Assembly: GCA_016719645.1 (NCBI GenBank)
Contig: JADJYS010000009.1
Coordinates: forward strand, 62,001 to 126,000
DNA from: a bacterium
GTDB taxonomy: Bacteria > Krumholzibacteriota > Krumholzibacteriia > LZORAL124-64-63
Direction: 5' to 3'
DNA: 64,000 nucleotides
Positions 1 through 9,861 of this stretch are shown here, piece after piece. The notes under the pieces were generated by a model that did no database searches, had not been told where the DNA came from, and was given only the letters and a program-made list of their open reading frames with translations. The position numbers and the translations under genes are program-made. How positions within the stretch are numbered: the first letter of the stretch is position 1; every line of letters begins with the position of its first letter.

Positions 1-186
1 CGCCACCGCCAGCCCCGCGGCGCGCAGCGTGATGCCGGCATCCCCGGCCAGGAGCAGCGGCAGCGGGCTGAGCAGGACACCCTGCAGCGCCACCATGCGG
101 ATGGTCGTGCCCAGCCGGCTCGCGCCGAGGAGCACCAGGCTCGTCAGCGTGATCAGCACCAGGTCCGCGTCGATCCAGCTGTTCAT
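1..186 (-). CDS. hyfE: Hydrogenase-4 subunit E-like membrane protein (partial)
   Basis: Only the first 62 codons lie in the window; the gene continues past base 1. The visible peptide starts MNSWIDADLVLITLTSLVLL and is almost wholly hydrophobic, with at least two membrane segments. This matches the short HyfE-type subunit of hydrogenase-4 and related proton-pumping complexes. The ATG overlaps the hyfC stop codon by ATGA, so the two are translationally coupled. The order hyfB-hyfC-hyfE is that of Hyf-type clusters and supports the call more than the short peptide itself. The catalytic NiFe subunits would lie outside the window. Confidence 0.7.
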   Translation of the reverse strand, partial: MNSWIDADLVLITLTSLVLLGASRLGTTIRMVALQGVLLSPLPLLLAGDAGITLRAAGLAVA

Positions 187-1088
187 TTCAGTCCGATGAA
201 GAGCGCCAGGAGCGACAGCACGCCCGCTCCCAGCAGCAGTTGGGGCACCCGGGTCAGCCGCAGCCGCGCCAGGCACGACTCCACGACGCCCACGACCACG
301 CAGAGCGCGAGCATGCCCGCCACCGAGGCCGCGAACGCCCACCCGTGCGCCAGGCTGCGCACGGGCAGCGCGATGCCCACGACGAGCGAGCCGAGGACCC
401 ACAGCTTCAGCGCGGCCGCGTACTGGATCAGGGCGAGGTCGGGGCCGCCGTGGTCGAGGACCATGACCTCGTGGATCATCGTCAGCTCGAGGTGCGTGTT
501 GGGGTCGTCCACCGGGATGCGCGCGTTCTCGGCCAGGAAGACGACCAGCAGCGACACGCAGACCAGCGCCAGCGGCGCCGCGGCGCCGCTCCAGGTCGCG
601 AACGAGGTGGTCCCGAGCATGCCCGACAGCGAGAGCCCGCCGGTCTTCCAGGCGACGGCCGTCAGCCCGAGCAGGAACGCCGGCTCCGCCAGCGCGGCGA
701 ACTGCGCCTCGCGGCTGGCCCCCATCCCCTCGAAGCTCGAGCCGGTGTCGAGCGCGGCCAGCATCGTCGCGAAGCGGGCGACCCCGAGCAGGCCGGCGAA
801 GAACAGGAAGTCGCCCGCGAAGGCCAGCGGCGCGCTGACGCCCCCGAACGGGGCCAGCGCCGCCGCCACGAGCATGGCCGCGAGCCCGACGACCGGCCCG
901 GCCCGGAACAGCCAGGTCGTCGTCGTGCTGTAGACCGCGCCCTTGCGCAGGAGCTTGGCCAGGTCGAAGTAGGGCTGCAGCAGCGGCGGGCCGCGGCGGC
1001 CGGCGAAGAACGACTTCGTCCGGTTGATCACCCCGGGCAGCAGGGGCGCCAGGACCAGCGCGGCCAGGAGTCCGGCGTAGCCGCTCAC
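183..1088 (-). CDS. hyfC: Hydrogenase-4 subunit C / NuoH-like membrane subunit
   Basis: A 301-residue integral membrane protein of the HycD/HyfC/NuoH family, which anchors the hydrophilic arm of group 4 hydrogenases and complex I to the membrane. The hallmark stretch ENARIPVDDPNTHLE (about residues 187-201) and GASREAQF (about 123-130) are present, with roughly eight hydrophobic segments. Translation probably starts at GTG 1088, which overlaps the hyfB stop as GTGA; no alternative start gives a sensible N-terminus. The gene overlaps hyfE by 4 bases. The family is known to sit between a hydrogenase or dehydrogenase catalytic unit and an antiporter-like pump; which catalytic unit applies here cannot be seen. 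Confidence 0.88.
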   Translation of the reverse strand: MSGYAGLLAALVLAPLLPGVINRTKSFFAGRRGPPLLQPYFDLAKLLRKGAVYSTTTTWLFRAGPVVGLAAMLVAAALAPFGGVSAPLAFAGDFLFFAGLLGVARFATMLAALDTGSSFEGMGASREAQFAALAEPAFLLGLTAVAWKTGGLSLSGMLGTTSFATWSGAAAPLALVCVSLLVVFLAENARIPVDDPNTHLELTMIHEVMVLDHGGPDLALIQYAAALKLWVLGSLVVGIALPVRSLAHGWAFAASVAGMLALCVVVGVVESCLARLRLTRVPQLLLGAGVLSLLALFIGLK

Positions 1089-3019
1089 GACAGCCTCCAG
1101 AGCAGCAGGACCACCAGCGTCAGCGCGATGGAGATGACGTAGAGGTGCAGCCGGCCGTGCTGCAGGCGGTGCATGGCGTGCAGCGCGCCGGACACGAGGT
1201 CGAAGAGCGGGCGCAGCGCGGCCTCGCGGACGACGTCCGGCGTCCGGGTCGCGAAAGCGGCGGCTGCGGGGAAGAGGCCGCGCGGCGCGTCCCAGGTCAG
1301 GCGCGTCCGCAGCACGGGGCCGAACAGGGCGGTCAGCGGCTGCGCGAACGACGAGGCCGTGTACTGCATCCGCGGCGCGGGGTGCGCGTAGCCGCAGTCC
1401 CAGGTCGCGGCCGCGCCCACCGTCCGCCCCGCCAGCAGCGACCGGCGCAGGCCCGCGATCAGGGCGACGAGCGCCAGGAAGATGGTCGAGCCGAGCACCA
1501 CGACCGCGAGGGGCGCCGTCGCGGCGTCGAGCTCCCGGCGCGCCGGCAGGCCGCCGATCTGCTCCACCACCGGCGCCAGGGCGGGCAGCAGCACCGGCGT
1601 CGAGAGGCCGAGGGCCAGCAGCGCCGGCGCCAGGATCGCCATCGGCGCCCGCATGGCCGCGCCCGGGTCGTGCGCGACGCGCACGCCGTCGTCGCGCGCG
1701 ACGCCGAGGAAGGCGCCGCCGAACGCGCGCACGAAGACGGCGGCCGCCAGGCCGCTCATCAGCGCCAGGGCGACCATGGCGGCCAGGCTGTGCAGCCCGG
1801 CGTGCTGGACGGCGCCGTACAGGATCAAGAACTCGCTGAAGAAGCCGCTCAGCGGCGGCAGCCCGGCGATCGCGGCCGCGCCGACCAGGAAGGTCGCCGA
1901 GGTCAGCGGCATGCGGCGCGCCAGGCCGCCGAGCCGGTCCAGGTCCCGGGTGCCGGTCGCGTGCAGCACCGCGCCCGCGCCCAGGAACAGCAGGCCCTTG
2001 CCGAGCGCGTGGGTCCAGACGTGCAGCAGCGCGCCCGCGAGGCCGAGGACGGCGACGCCCGGCGTGCCGGCGTGCAGCCCGACCAGCCCGACCCCGAGGC
2101 CCAGGGCGATGATCGAGGTGTTCTCCACGCTGCTGTAGGCCAGCACGCGCTTGAGGTCGCGCTGGGCCAGGGCGAACATGACGGCGACGACGCCCGAAGC
2201 CGCTCCCGCGGCGATCAGCAGCCCGCCCCACCAGAGCGGCGGCGGGCCCAGCCAGGTCAGCGTGCGCAGCAGCCCGTAGATCCCCATCTTGATCATGACG
2301 CCCGACATCACGGCCGAGACGTGGCTCGGCGCCGCCGGGTGCGCCTCCGGCAGCCAGACGTGCAGGGGCATGAAGCCGGCCTTGGTGCCGAACCCGATCA
2401 GGGCCAGCACGAACAGCAGGCCGGCGTGCGAGGCGGGGCCGAAGTCGGCGAAGTCGAGGGACCGCGGGCCCAGCAGGGCGAACAGGGCGATCAGGCAGGC
2501 GTTGCCGAAGTGGGTCGCGACCAGGTAGGTCCAGCCGGCCTCCCGCACGTCCTCCCTCTCGTCGTCGCGCGTGACGAGGAAGTACGACGCGAGCGACATG
2601 ACCTCCCACGCCACCAGGAACAGGACCGCGTTGCGCGCCGTGACCACGACGACCATCCCGGCGACCAGCCAGCTGAAATGGAACCACGGCGGTCCGGGGG
2701 AGCGGCCGCCGGGCGCTGCGCTCAAGTAGCCGGCGCCGTAGACGGCGGCGAGACCGCACAGGCCGAACAGCGGCACCAGGAAGAACGCGGAGAGCGGGTC
2801 GATCGCGAGCGCGAGGGAGCCGCCGGGGACCGACCACGCCGACTCCAGCCGCGCGCCGCCGCCGACCAGGCCCGTCACGGCCGGCACGAGCCCCAGCGCG
2901 CAGGCCGCGGCCGCGCTGCCCGCGCCGAGCAGGTTCGCGGCGCGGGGCGACTGCCGGCACAGGAGCGCGGCGGCCCCGCCGGCGACGAGCAGCCCCAGCG
3001 CGACCAGCAGGAGCGTCAT
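1085..3019 (-). CDS. hyfB: Hydrogenase-4 subunit B / antiporter-like proton pump subunit
   Basis: A 644-residue, highly hydrophobic protein of the Mrp-antiporter/NuoL-NuoN family, closest in pattern to HyfB/HycC. Recognisable family stretches include the central QRDLKRVLAYSSVENTS region, in which a lysine next to helix ends is used in proton translocation, and MIKMGIYGLLR upstream of it. Length agrees with HyfB (about 670 residues in E. coli). The ATG at 3019 overlaps the stop of the HTH-EIIA gene by ATGA and its own stop overlaps hyfC, so the four genes read as one transcript. The product should couple electron transfer in a hydrogenase-like complex to ion pumping in the inner membrane. Confidence 0.88.
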   Translation of the reverse strand: MTLLLVALGLLVAGGAAALLCRQSPRAANLLGAGSAAAACALGLVPAVTGLVGGGARLESAWSVPGGSLALAIDPLSAFFLVPLFGLCGLAAVYGAGYLSAAPGGRSPGPPWFHFSWLVAGMVVVVTARNAVLFLVAWEVMSLASYFLVTRDDEREDVREAGWTYLVATHFGNACLIALFALLGPRSLDFADFGPASHAGLLFVLALIGFGTKAGFMPLHVWLPEAHPAAPSHVSAVMSGVMIKMGIYGLLRTLTWLGPPPLWWGGLLIAAGAASGVVAVMFALAQRDLKRVLAYSSVENTSIIALGLGVGLVGLHAGTPGVAVLGLAGALLHVWTHALGKGLLFLGAGAVLHATGTRDLDRLGGLARRMPLTSATFLVGAAAIAGLPPLSGFFSEFLILYGAVQHAGLHSLAAMVALALMSGLAAAVFVRAFGGAFLGVARDDGVRVAHDPGAAMRAPMAILAPALLALGLSTPVLLPALAPVVEQIGGLPARRELDAATAPLAVVVLGSTIFLALVALIAGLRRSLLAGRTVGAAATWDCGYAHPAPRMQYTASSFAQPLTALFGPVLRTRLTWDAPRGLFPAAAAFATRTPDVVREAALRPLFDLVSGALHAMHRLQHGRLHLYVISIALTLVVLLLWRLS

Positions 3020-3705
3020 GGCGTCGGCGCTTCCGCGAGGGTGTCCTCCACGCGCCGCATCTCCGCGAGGATCTCCTCGCGCACGCCGGGCCGGCGCACC
3101 GCCTCGCGGAAGGCGGGGTCGCGCAGGCAGAACGCCAGGCGCGACAGCAGGCGCAGGTGCGAGCGCACCGTGGGGCAGACCAGGAAGAACAGGGCGTGGA
3201 CCGGCAGGCCGTCGAGGGCGCCGAACTCCACCGGCGCCTCGAGCAGGCAGAGGAAGACGAGCGGCCGCTCGACGTGCAGCACGATCGGGCTGCGCACGTG
3301 CGGGACGGCGATGCCGTCGCCGATGGCGGTCGAGGCGAGCTCCTCGCGGGCCATGAACAGGCTCAGGACGGTCTCGCGGTCCGCGCCCTCGGGGAAGGTC
3401 ATCGCCGCCACGGCCGCGCGCAGGACCTCCTCGCGGGTGCGCCCGCAGATGCGGTAGTGGATCCCGCCTTCGGTGAGCGCGTCGGCGAGCCGGAGCGGGG
3501 ACGTCGACTCCTCGGCGGTGTCGTGGATGATGTCGGGCCGGATCCCGATGCGGCGGGCCGTGGCCCATTCCAGCAGCTCGGTGCGGCTGAACCGGTACTG
3601 GTCCTGGAAGCGGTAGGCCGGGATGTGCCCGTCGCGGATCCAGCGGTAGATGGTCTTCTCGGAGACGCTCAGGAGTTTCGCGACTTCGCGGACGTTCAAC
3701 TGCAC
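3016..3705 (-). CDS. HTH-domain and PTS EIIA (PtsN-like) fusion regulator
   Basis: A 229-residue two-domain protein. Residues 3-50 form an excisionase/MerR-type helix-turn-helix (VREVAKLLSVSEKTIYRWIR), and residues 70-229 resemble a PTS fructose/mannitol-type EIIA domain, with the active-site histidine at H136 in GIAVPH. Such domains normally accept phosphate from HPr; fused to a DNA-binding domain it is probably a phosphorylation-sensitive regulator rather than a sugar transporter. GTG 3705 is the only plausible start near the first conserved residue, though no strong ribosome site precedes it. The stop overlaps the hyfB ATG, so it leads the hyf operon and likely controls it or responds to the same signal. 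No other PTS gene is in the window. Confidence 0.8.
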   Translation of the reverse strand: MQLNVREVAKLLSVSEKTIYRWIRDGHIPAYRFQDQYRFSRTELLEWATARRIGIRPDIIHDTAEESTSPLRLADALTEGGIHYRICGRTREEVLRAAVAAMTFPEGADRETVLSLFMAREELASTAIGDGIAVPHVRSPIVLHVERPLVFLCLLEAPVEFGALDGLPVHALFFLVCPTVRSHLRLLSRLAFCLRDPAFREAVRRPGVREEILAEMRRVEDTLAEAPTP

Positions 3706-3884
3706 GGTCGCACCCCGGGGCCAAGTTGTGGGAGCCTTGCCAAGGATAGGACAACCCCCGGAAGTTGTCCATGAATGTCTCCAGGAGGGCGAAAAGTCCA
3801 TTTCTCGCTTATCCTGCCGTACGGAGGGCGAATCGGCCGATCCGGCCCCGAATCGACCGCGTCGCCCTTTCGGGGACGGGCGGA

Positions 3885-4031
3885 GCCCGGCCCCGGGGGG
3901 GGGCCGGCGGGCCGGCCGGGGGGGGGGGGCCGGCCCGCCGGGGCCCCGGCGGGGGGGGGCCGGGGGGGGGGGGGGGGGGGGGGGGGCCCCCGGCGGGGGG
4001 GGGCGGGGGGGGGGGCGGGGGGGGGGCCCCG
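3885..4031. repeat. G/C-only low-complexity tract with 25-G run
   Basis: For 147 bases there is no A or T. The tract is made of G runs broken by short CC or GGCC blocks, and includes an uninterrupted run of 25 G at 3962-3986 and several runs of 8-10 G. It fills most of the 358-bp gap between the HTH-EIIA gene (minus) and typA (plus), where promoters of both would be expected; no credible promoter is visible inside it. It may be a genuine G-quadruplex-prone tract, but this texture is also typical of sequencing or assembly error, so the true length and sequence are uncertain. Confidence 0.7.
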
Positions 4032-4063
4032 TTGCCGGCGAACGCAGATCCAGGAGAAGAACG

Positions 4064-5878
<1,815 letters not shown>

Positions 5879-5886
5879 TCCGTCTT

Positions 5887-6034
5887 CGTACAGATGATGC
5901 AGACACGCTTCGTCGGGGGGCGCGCGCCGGACACCTCGTGTGTCCGGCGCGCTTGGATTTCGGCTCCCGGCGCCCTCCTGGCGCCGGAAGCCTGCATCAC
6001 ACCCCCGACGGAGCGTGTCTGCATCATCTGTACG
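5887..6034. repeat. Cloverleaf-like palindromic element
   Basis: The outer arms 5887-5919 and 6002-6034 are inverted copies over 33 bases with one mismatch, which would still be a G-U pair in RNA. Between them sit two further hairpins of 13-bp stem and 5-base loop: 5922-5934/5940-5952 (perfect) and 5962-5974/5980-5992 (one mismatch). Together they fold as a three-stem junction. It lies just after the typA stop and before an outer-membrane protein gene, and could act as a terminator or leader in the transcript. Size and architecture also fit a mobile palindromic repeat (REP/MITE-like). Other genomic copies cannot be checked here. Confidence 0.85.
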
Positions 6035-6166
6035 AGATGGATCTGCGAGGGGAGGGGGGCCTTCTGTCGACGGCAAGAGGACGGTGATCGTCGGTTTTCA
6101 ATGAGGTTGATCGGGCGCAAGCTTGTGGTACCCTTGCGGATGGGACTTCCATCGAAAGGGGCGGAC

Positions 6167-7165
6167 ATGCTGAGGATGCACGGGAACAGGGCGTGGGCCT
6201 GGGGGCTCGCGCTGGTGATCGCGATGACGGCGGGCGCGGCTTGGGGCCAGCAGGGCGAGGGCGAGGGCGGGGGCGATCCGTACCTGGATCCGACGATGGC
6301 GCCGCTGATCGTGCCGGCGGCGGACGAGTTCGCGCCGGCGCCGGATGCGGCCGTGGGAGCCGACAAGGCGCTGATGGGCGTCGGGGTCGGCGGGTACTTC
6401 GAGGTCACGGGCGACCAGAAGGCCGGGCTGCTGACGCCTTCGTACCGGTTCTCGCCGGCGTTCGTGCTGAAGGCGCGGGTGCCGCTGATCTTCGAGCGCA
6501 CGCTGCAGTACTGGACCGAGGAAGCCTCGGCCGGCGGGCTGGGCGACGTGGTCCTGGACGCCGAGTACGCGCGGCCGCTGTCCGCGCCGGGGTCGGTCGT
6601 GCGCCTGCAGCTGAGCGCGAAGCTGCCGACCGGCGACGAGGAGAAGATGGACGGCAACTATGCCGTGCCCCTGGGCACCGGCACGCTGGACCTGATCGGG
6701 CGCGCGCAGTACGCGCGCTCGACGCCGGCGCACGGGCTGCTGGCTTCGCTGCTGTACCGCAAGAACACGCCGAACGAGACGATCACCGACCTGGGCGGCG
6801 GCGACACGCGCACCTTCGAGGTGACCGGCGCCGACCAGATCGTCGCCACGGTCTTCGGGCGCAAGCTCGTGGGCGCGAAGTGGTGGCTGAACCTGGGCCT
6901 GGGCGCCACGCTGCTGGGCGACGGCAAGTCCAAGACCACCTGGAGCGACGGCTCGCCCGGCTCGGAGGCCGACCTGCAGATGGGCGGCACCCTGGTCGAC
7001 CTGTACCCCGGCGTCGGCTACGCGCTGGGCTCGCTGAGCCCGTTCCTGGGGCTGCGCGTGCCGGTGGTGACCGACTACGACAACGAGTTCGCCGATGACG
7101 AGCGCGACGTCGCGGTGGTCTTCCAGTTCAGCTGGCGGCCGACGCGGTTGGTCGAGGGGGAGTAG
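6167..7165 (+). CDS. Outer-membrane beta-barrel protein (transporter-like)
   Basis: A 332-residue exported protein. Residues 1-29 form a Sec signal peptide ending near AAWGQ. The rest alternates polar and hydrophobic residues and carries LQLSAKLPTGDEEKMDG, which resembles the GxKLPTG signature of the Phenol_MetA_deg/COG4313 outer-membrane family; the last residue is not aromatic. ATG 6167 is chosen because AAAGGGG lies 7-11 bases upstream and the signal peptide begins there; upstream in-frame sequence belongs to the palindromic element. It is monocistronic and followed by a hairpin at 7206-7236. Substrate unknown. Confidence 0.7.
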   Translation: MLRMHGNRAWAWGLALVIAMTAGAAWGQQGEGEGGGDPYLDPTMAPLIVPAADEFAPAPDAAVGADKALMGVGVGGYFEVTGDQKAGLLTPSYRFSPAFVLKARVPLIFERTLQYWTEEASAGGLGDVVLDAEYARPLSAPGSVVRLQLSAKLPTGDEEKMDGNYAVPLGTGTLDLIGRAQYARSTPAHGLLASLLYRKNTPNETITDLGGGDTRTFEVTGADQIVATVFGRKLVGAKWWLNLGLGATLLGDGKSKTTWSDGSPGSEADLQMGGTLVDLYPGVGYALGSLSPFLGLRVPVVTDYDNEFADDERDVAVVFQFSWRPTRLVEGE

Positions 7166-7205
7166 GTCCGGTCCGGCTCAGGGACGAACTGCGGTTCTGG
7201 ATGAC

Positions 7206-7236
7206 GCGCTCCGGGTGCCTTGCGGACCCGGAGCGC
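7206..7236 (+). terminator. Stem-loop after outer-membrane protein gene
   Basis: An 11-bp perfect stem (GCGCTCCGGGT / ACCCGGAGCGC) with a 9-base loop begins 41 bases after the stop at 7165. No T-run follows, so it may stop transcription only weakly or with Rho. The remaining bases to the nosZ promoter are AT-rich. Confidence 0.55.
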
Positions 7237-7312
7237 GCCGCATGTCTGGCTAAGCCACTAACTCATTGGTATCAATACTATTACAAATCTAGCCCCTCTC
7301 GGGGAAGAGGGC

Positions 7313-7351
7313 TTGACGAGCCCGCCAACAACAGATAAACTCATCCGTTGA
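7313..7351 (+). promoter_or_regulatory. Promoter with Rrf2-type operator for the nos operon
   Basis: TTGACG at 7313-7318 and TAAACT at 7336-7341 are separated by 17 bases, giving a sigma-70-like promoter about 95 bases before the cytochrome ATG. Overlapping the -10 is a 24-bp inverted repeat, 7328-7351, of form ACAACAGAT-N6-ATCCGTTGA. The same pattern recurs at 14642-14665 and 15093-15116 in front of the rrf2 and NO-reductase genes. The overlap with the -10 suggests repression. The Rrf2 proteins encoded in the island are the natural candidates to bind it; this is inferred. Confidence 0.72.
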
Positions 7352-7436
7352 GTTGTTGAGTTGCGGTCGCCGACACGGCCCGCAAGCACCTGTTGCCGGG
7401 TCGACCCGGCCGATTCCCGTGACCAGGAGGCGACCG

Positions 7437-7856
7437 ATGTTCCGCTGGATGTGCAAGGTGTCCGTGATGGGGGCGGCAGCTGTCCTGCTGTCGGCCGCGG
7501 CCGGCTGCGGTGGCGGCGGCGGCAAGACGGAAGAGACGAGTGCGCCGCGGACGCCCGTCACGGCGGCGGATCGCGCCGAAGCCGAACAGCTCTTCGCCAC
7601 GCGCTGCGCCGCCTGCCACGGCACGACCGGCATGGGAGACGGCCCGGGTGCGCTGGCGCTCACGCCGAAGCCCCGCAACTACCGCGATCGCGAGTGGCAG
7701 AAGAAGGTCAAGGACGAGGAGATCGAGCGGGCGATCGTGTACGGCGGGGCGTCGGTCGGCAAGAGCCCGCAGATGATCGCCAATCCGGACCTGCAGGCGA
7801 AGCCGGGCGTCGTCGCCGCGCTGCGCGAGATCATCCGCGAATTCGGCCAGCAGTAG
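7437..7856 (+). CDS. Lipoprotein monoheme cytochrome c of the nos operon
   Basis: A 139-residue cytochrome c. The signal peptide ends in LSAAAGC, so C24 is a likely lipidation site, followed by a glycine-rich linker. The heme-binding CAACH is at residues 57-61, and a methionine in GKSPQM is a probable axial ligand. ATG 7437 follows a perfect AGGAGG. It sits 33 bases ahead of nosZ and shares its promoter. Clade II nos clusters usually carry small cytochromes that pass electrons to NosZ, and that is the likely role here. Confidence 0.88.
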   Translation: MFRWMCKVSVMGAAAVLLSAAAGCGGGGGKTEETSAPRTPVTAADRAEAEQLFATRCAACHGTTGMGDGPGALALTPKPRNYRDREWQKKVKDEEIERAIVYGGASVGKSPQMIANPDLQAKPGVVAALREIIREFGQQ

Positions 7857-7889
7857 AGCCCCGTGGTCGTTCCGTTCCAGGAGGTGTCC

Positions 7890-9848
7890 ATGAAGAAGAG
7901 CATCCTCGCGACGCTGTGCGTGTTCGTCGCGGCCGGGCTGGCCCTGGCCGTCCTGGCGACGTCCTGCGGCCCCCAGGGCAAGGGCGGCGCGTCGGCCGAC
8001 CTGCGTGCGCTCATGAGCGCCCGCAACCTCAGCGAGGCGGACGTCGCGGCCGCCCTCAAGACCTACACGCCCACCGGCGGCAAGGACGAGTTCTACCTCT
8101 TCGCCTCGGGCGGCCACGGCGGCAACCTGATCGTGATCGGCGTTCCGAGCATGCGGATCCTGAAATATGTCGGCGTCTTCACGCCCGAGCCGTGGCAGGG
8201 CTACGGCTTCGACGAGGAGACCCGCGAGATCATGCGCGAAGGGTCGCCGCCGGGCCTGCCCCTGACCTGGGGCGACATGCACCATCCCGCGCTGAGCGAG
8301 ACGAACGGCGACTACGACGGCGAGTTCATCTTCGTGAACGACAAGGCCAACGCGCGCATCGCCGTGGTGAGCCTGCGCGACTTCGCCACCAAGCAGATCG
8401 TGATGAGCGACCTGATCCAGGGGGACCACGGCGGCACCTTCGTGACGCCGAACACCGAGTACGTGATCGAGACGGCCCAGTTCCCGGCGCCCCTGGGCGG
8501 CGGCTACGCCCCGCTGTCGGACTACGACGACAAGTACCGCGGGGCCCAGATCTTCTGGAAGTTCGACCGGGCCCGCGGCCGGATCGTGCCGGAGGAGTCG
8601 TGGGCGATCGAACTGCCGCCCTACATGCAGGACCTGGCCGACGCCGGCAAGCTCGCCAGCGAGGGCTTCATCTTCTGCAACTCGTTCAACACGGAGCGCG
8701 CCTACGGCGGGATCCAGCAGGGCAACCCCGCGCTCGAGTCGGGGGCCTCGCAGAACGATATGGACTACCTGCACGTCTTCGACCTGCGCAAGGCGGAGGA
8801 GGTCGTGCGCAGGGGCCGCACGACCACGATCGCCGGCATGCGCGTGATCACGCTGCCGACCCTGATCGAAGAGGGACTGCTGCACTTCGTGCCCGAGCCG
8901 AAGAGCCCCCACGGCGTGGACGTGGCCCCGAACGGCAACGACATCTGCGTGGCCGGCAAGCTCGACACGCACGTGACGGTCTACGATTTCGCCAAGATCC
9001 GGGCCTTGATCGAGCAGAAGCGCTACGACGGCGTCGACGCCTACGGCGTCCCCATCCTGCCCTTCCGCGAGGCGATCCGCGGCCAGGTCGAGATCGGTCT
9101 GGGCCCCCTGCACACGCAGTTCGACGACCGCGGCTTCGCCTACACGTCGGTGTTCATCGAGTCGAAGGTCGCCCGCTGGTCCCTCGCGGACCTCACGCTG
9201 CAGGAGAAGACGGCCGTCCACTACAACATCGGCCACCTCTGCGCGGCCGAGGGCGACGCCCTGCACCCGAAGGGCAAGTACCTGATCGCCATGGACAAGT
9301 GGTCGATCGACCGCTTCAACGACGTCGGGCCGCTGCTGCCCCAGAACTTCCAGCTGATCGACATCTCCGGCGAGCAGATGCAGGTCCTCTACGACCTGCC
9401 GATCCCGCTCGGCGAGCCCCACTACGCGCAGATGATCGCCGCCGACAAGATCAAGCCGATCGACATGTACACGCCGGTCGGCACGAATCCCGTCACCGGG
9501 CAGCCGCATCCCAACGCGGCCGTCCAGGAGTCCGAAGCCCGGGTCGAACGCCGGGCCGACGGCGTCCACGTCTACATGACGCTGATCCGCAGCCACCTGA
9601 CGCCGGACGTGATCGAGGTGCGCAGGGGGGACCGGGTCCACATGCACGTCACGAGCCTGGAACAGGCCCGCGACGCGACGCACGGCTTCGCGATCGACAA
9701 GTACAACCTCAACCTCAGCGTGGAGCCGGGCAAGACGTGCGACGCCGTGTTCGTGGCCGACCGCAGCGGCGTGTTCCCGTTCTACTGCACGGAATTCTGC
9801 TCCGCCCTGCACCTGGAGATGGCCGGCTACCTCCTGGTGAAGCCGTGA
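7890..9848 (+). CDS. nosZ: Nitrous-oxide reductase, clade II
   Basis: A 652-residue periplasmic copper enzyme that reduces N2O to N2. The N-terminus (MKKSILATLCVFVAAGLALA) is a Sec-type signal without a twin-arginine motif, and a cysteine in LATSC could be lipidated; this marks the clade II type. DMHHPALSETNG carries the start of the seven-bladed propeller that binds the CuZ cluster. The C-terminal cupredoxin domain ends with the CuA motif YCTEFCSALHLEM. ATG 7890 follows CCAGGAGG, so the start is firm. It is second in the operon, followed within 13 bases by nosD. Confidence 0.97.
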   Translation: MKKSILATLCVFVAAGLALAVLATSCGPQGKGGASADLRALMSARNLSEADVAAALKTYTPTGGKDEFYLFASGGHGGNLIVIGVPSMRILKYVGVFTPEPWQGYGFDEETREIMREGSPPGLPLTWGDMHHPALSETNGDYDGEFIFVNDKANARIAVVSLRDFATKQIVMSDLIQGDHGGTFVTPNTEYVIETAQFPAPLGGGYAPLSDYDDKYRGAQIFWKFDRARGRIVPEESWAIELPPYMQDLADAGKLASEGFIFCNSFNTERAYGGIQQGNPALESGASQNDMDYLHVFDLRKAEEVVRRGRTTTIAGMRVITLPTLIEEGLLHFVPEPKSPHGVDVAPNGNDICVAGKLDTHVTVYDFAKIRALIEQKRYDGVDAYGVPILPFREAIRGQVEIGLGPLHTQFDDRGFAYTSVFIESKVARWSLADLTLQEKTAVHYNIGHLCAAEGDALHPKGKYLIAMDKWSIDRFNDVGPLLPQNFQLIDISGEQMQVLYDLPIPLGEPHYAQMIAADKIKPIDMYTPVGTNPVTGQPHPNAAVQESEARVERRADGVHVYMTLIRSHLTPDVIEVRRGDRVHMHVTSLEQARDATHGFAIDKYNLNLSVEPGKTCDAVFVADRSGVFPFYCTEFCSALHLEMAGYLLVKP

Positions 9849-9861
9849 CCGGGAAGACGTG

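Noticed and set aside
3809..4063. Glycine/proline-rich reading frames across the G/C-only tract
   Set aside because: Pure low-complexity translation of homopolymer G; no start signal and likely sequence error.
7252..7320. FNR/Dnr-type box upstream of nosZ
   Set aside because: No TTGAT-N4-ATCAA or close variant was found; the visible symmetric site is the 24-bp Rrf2-type repeat.
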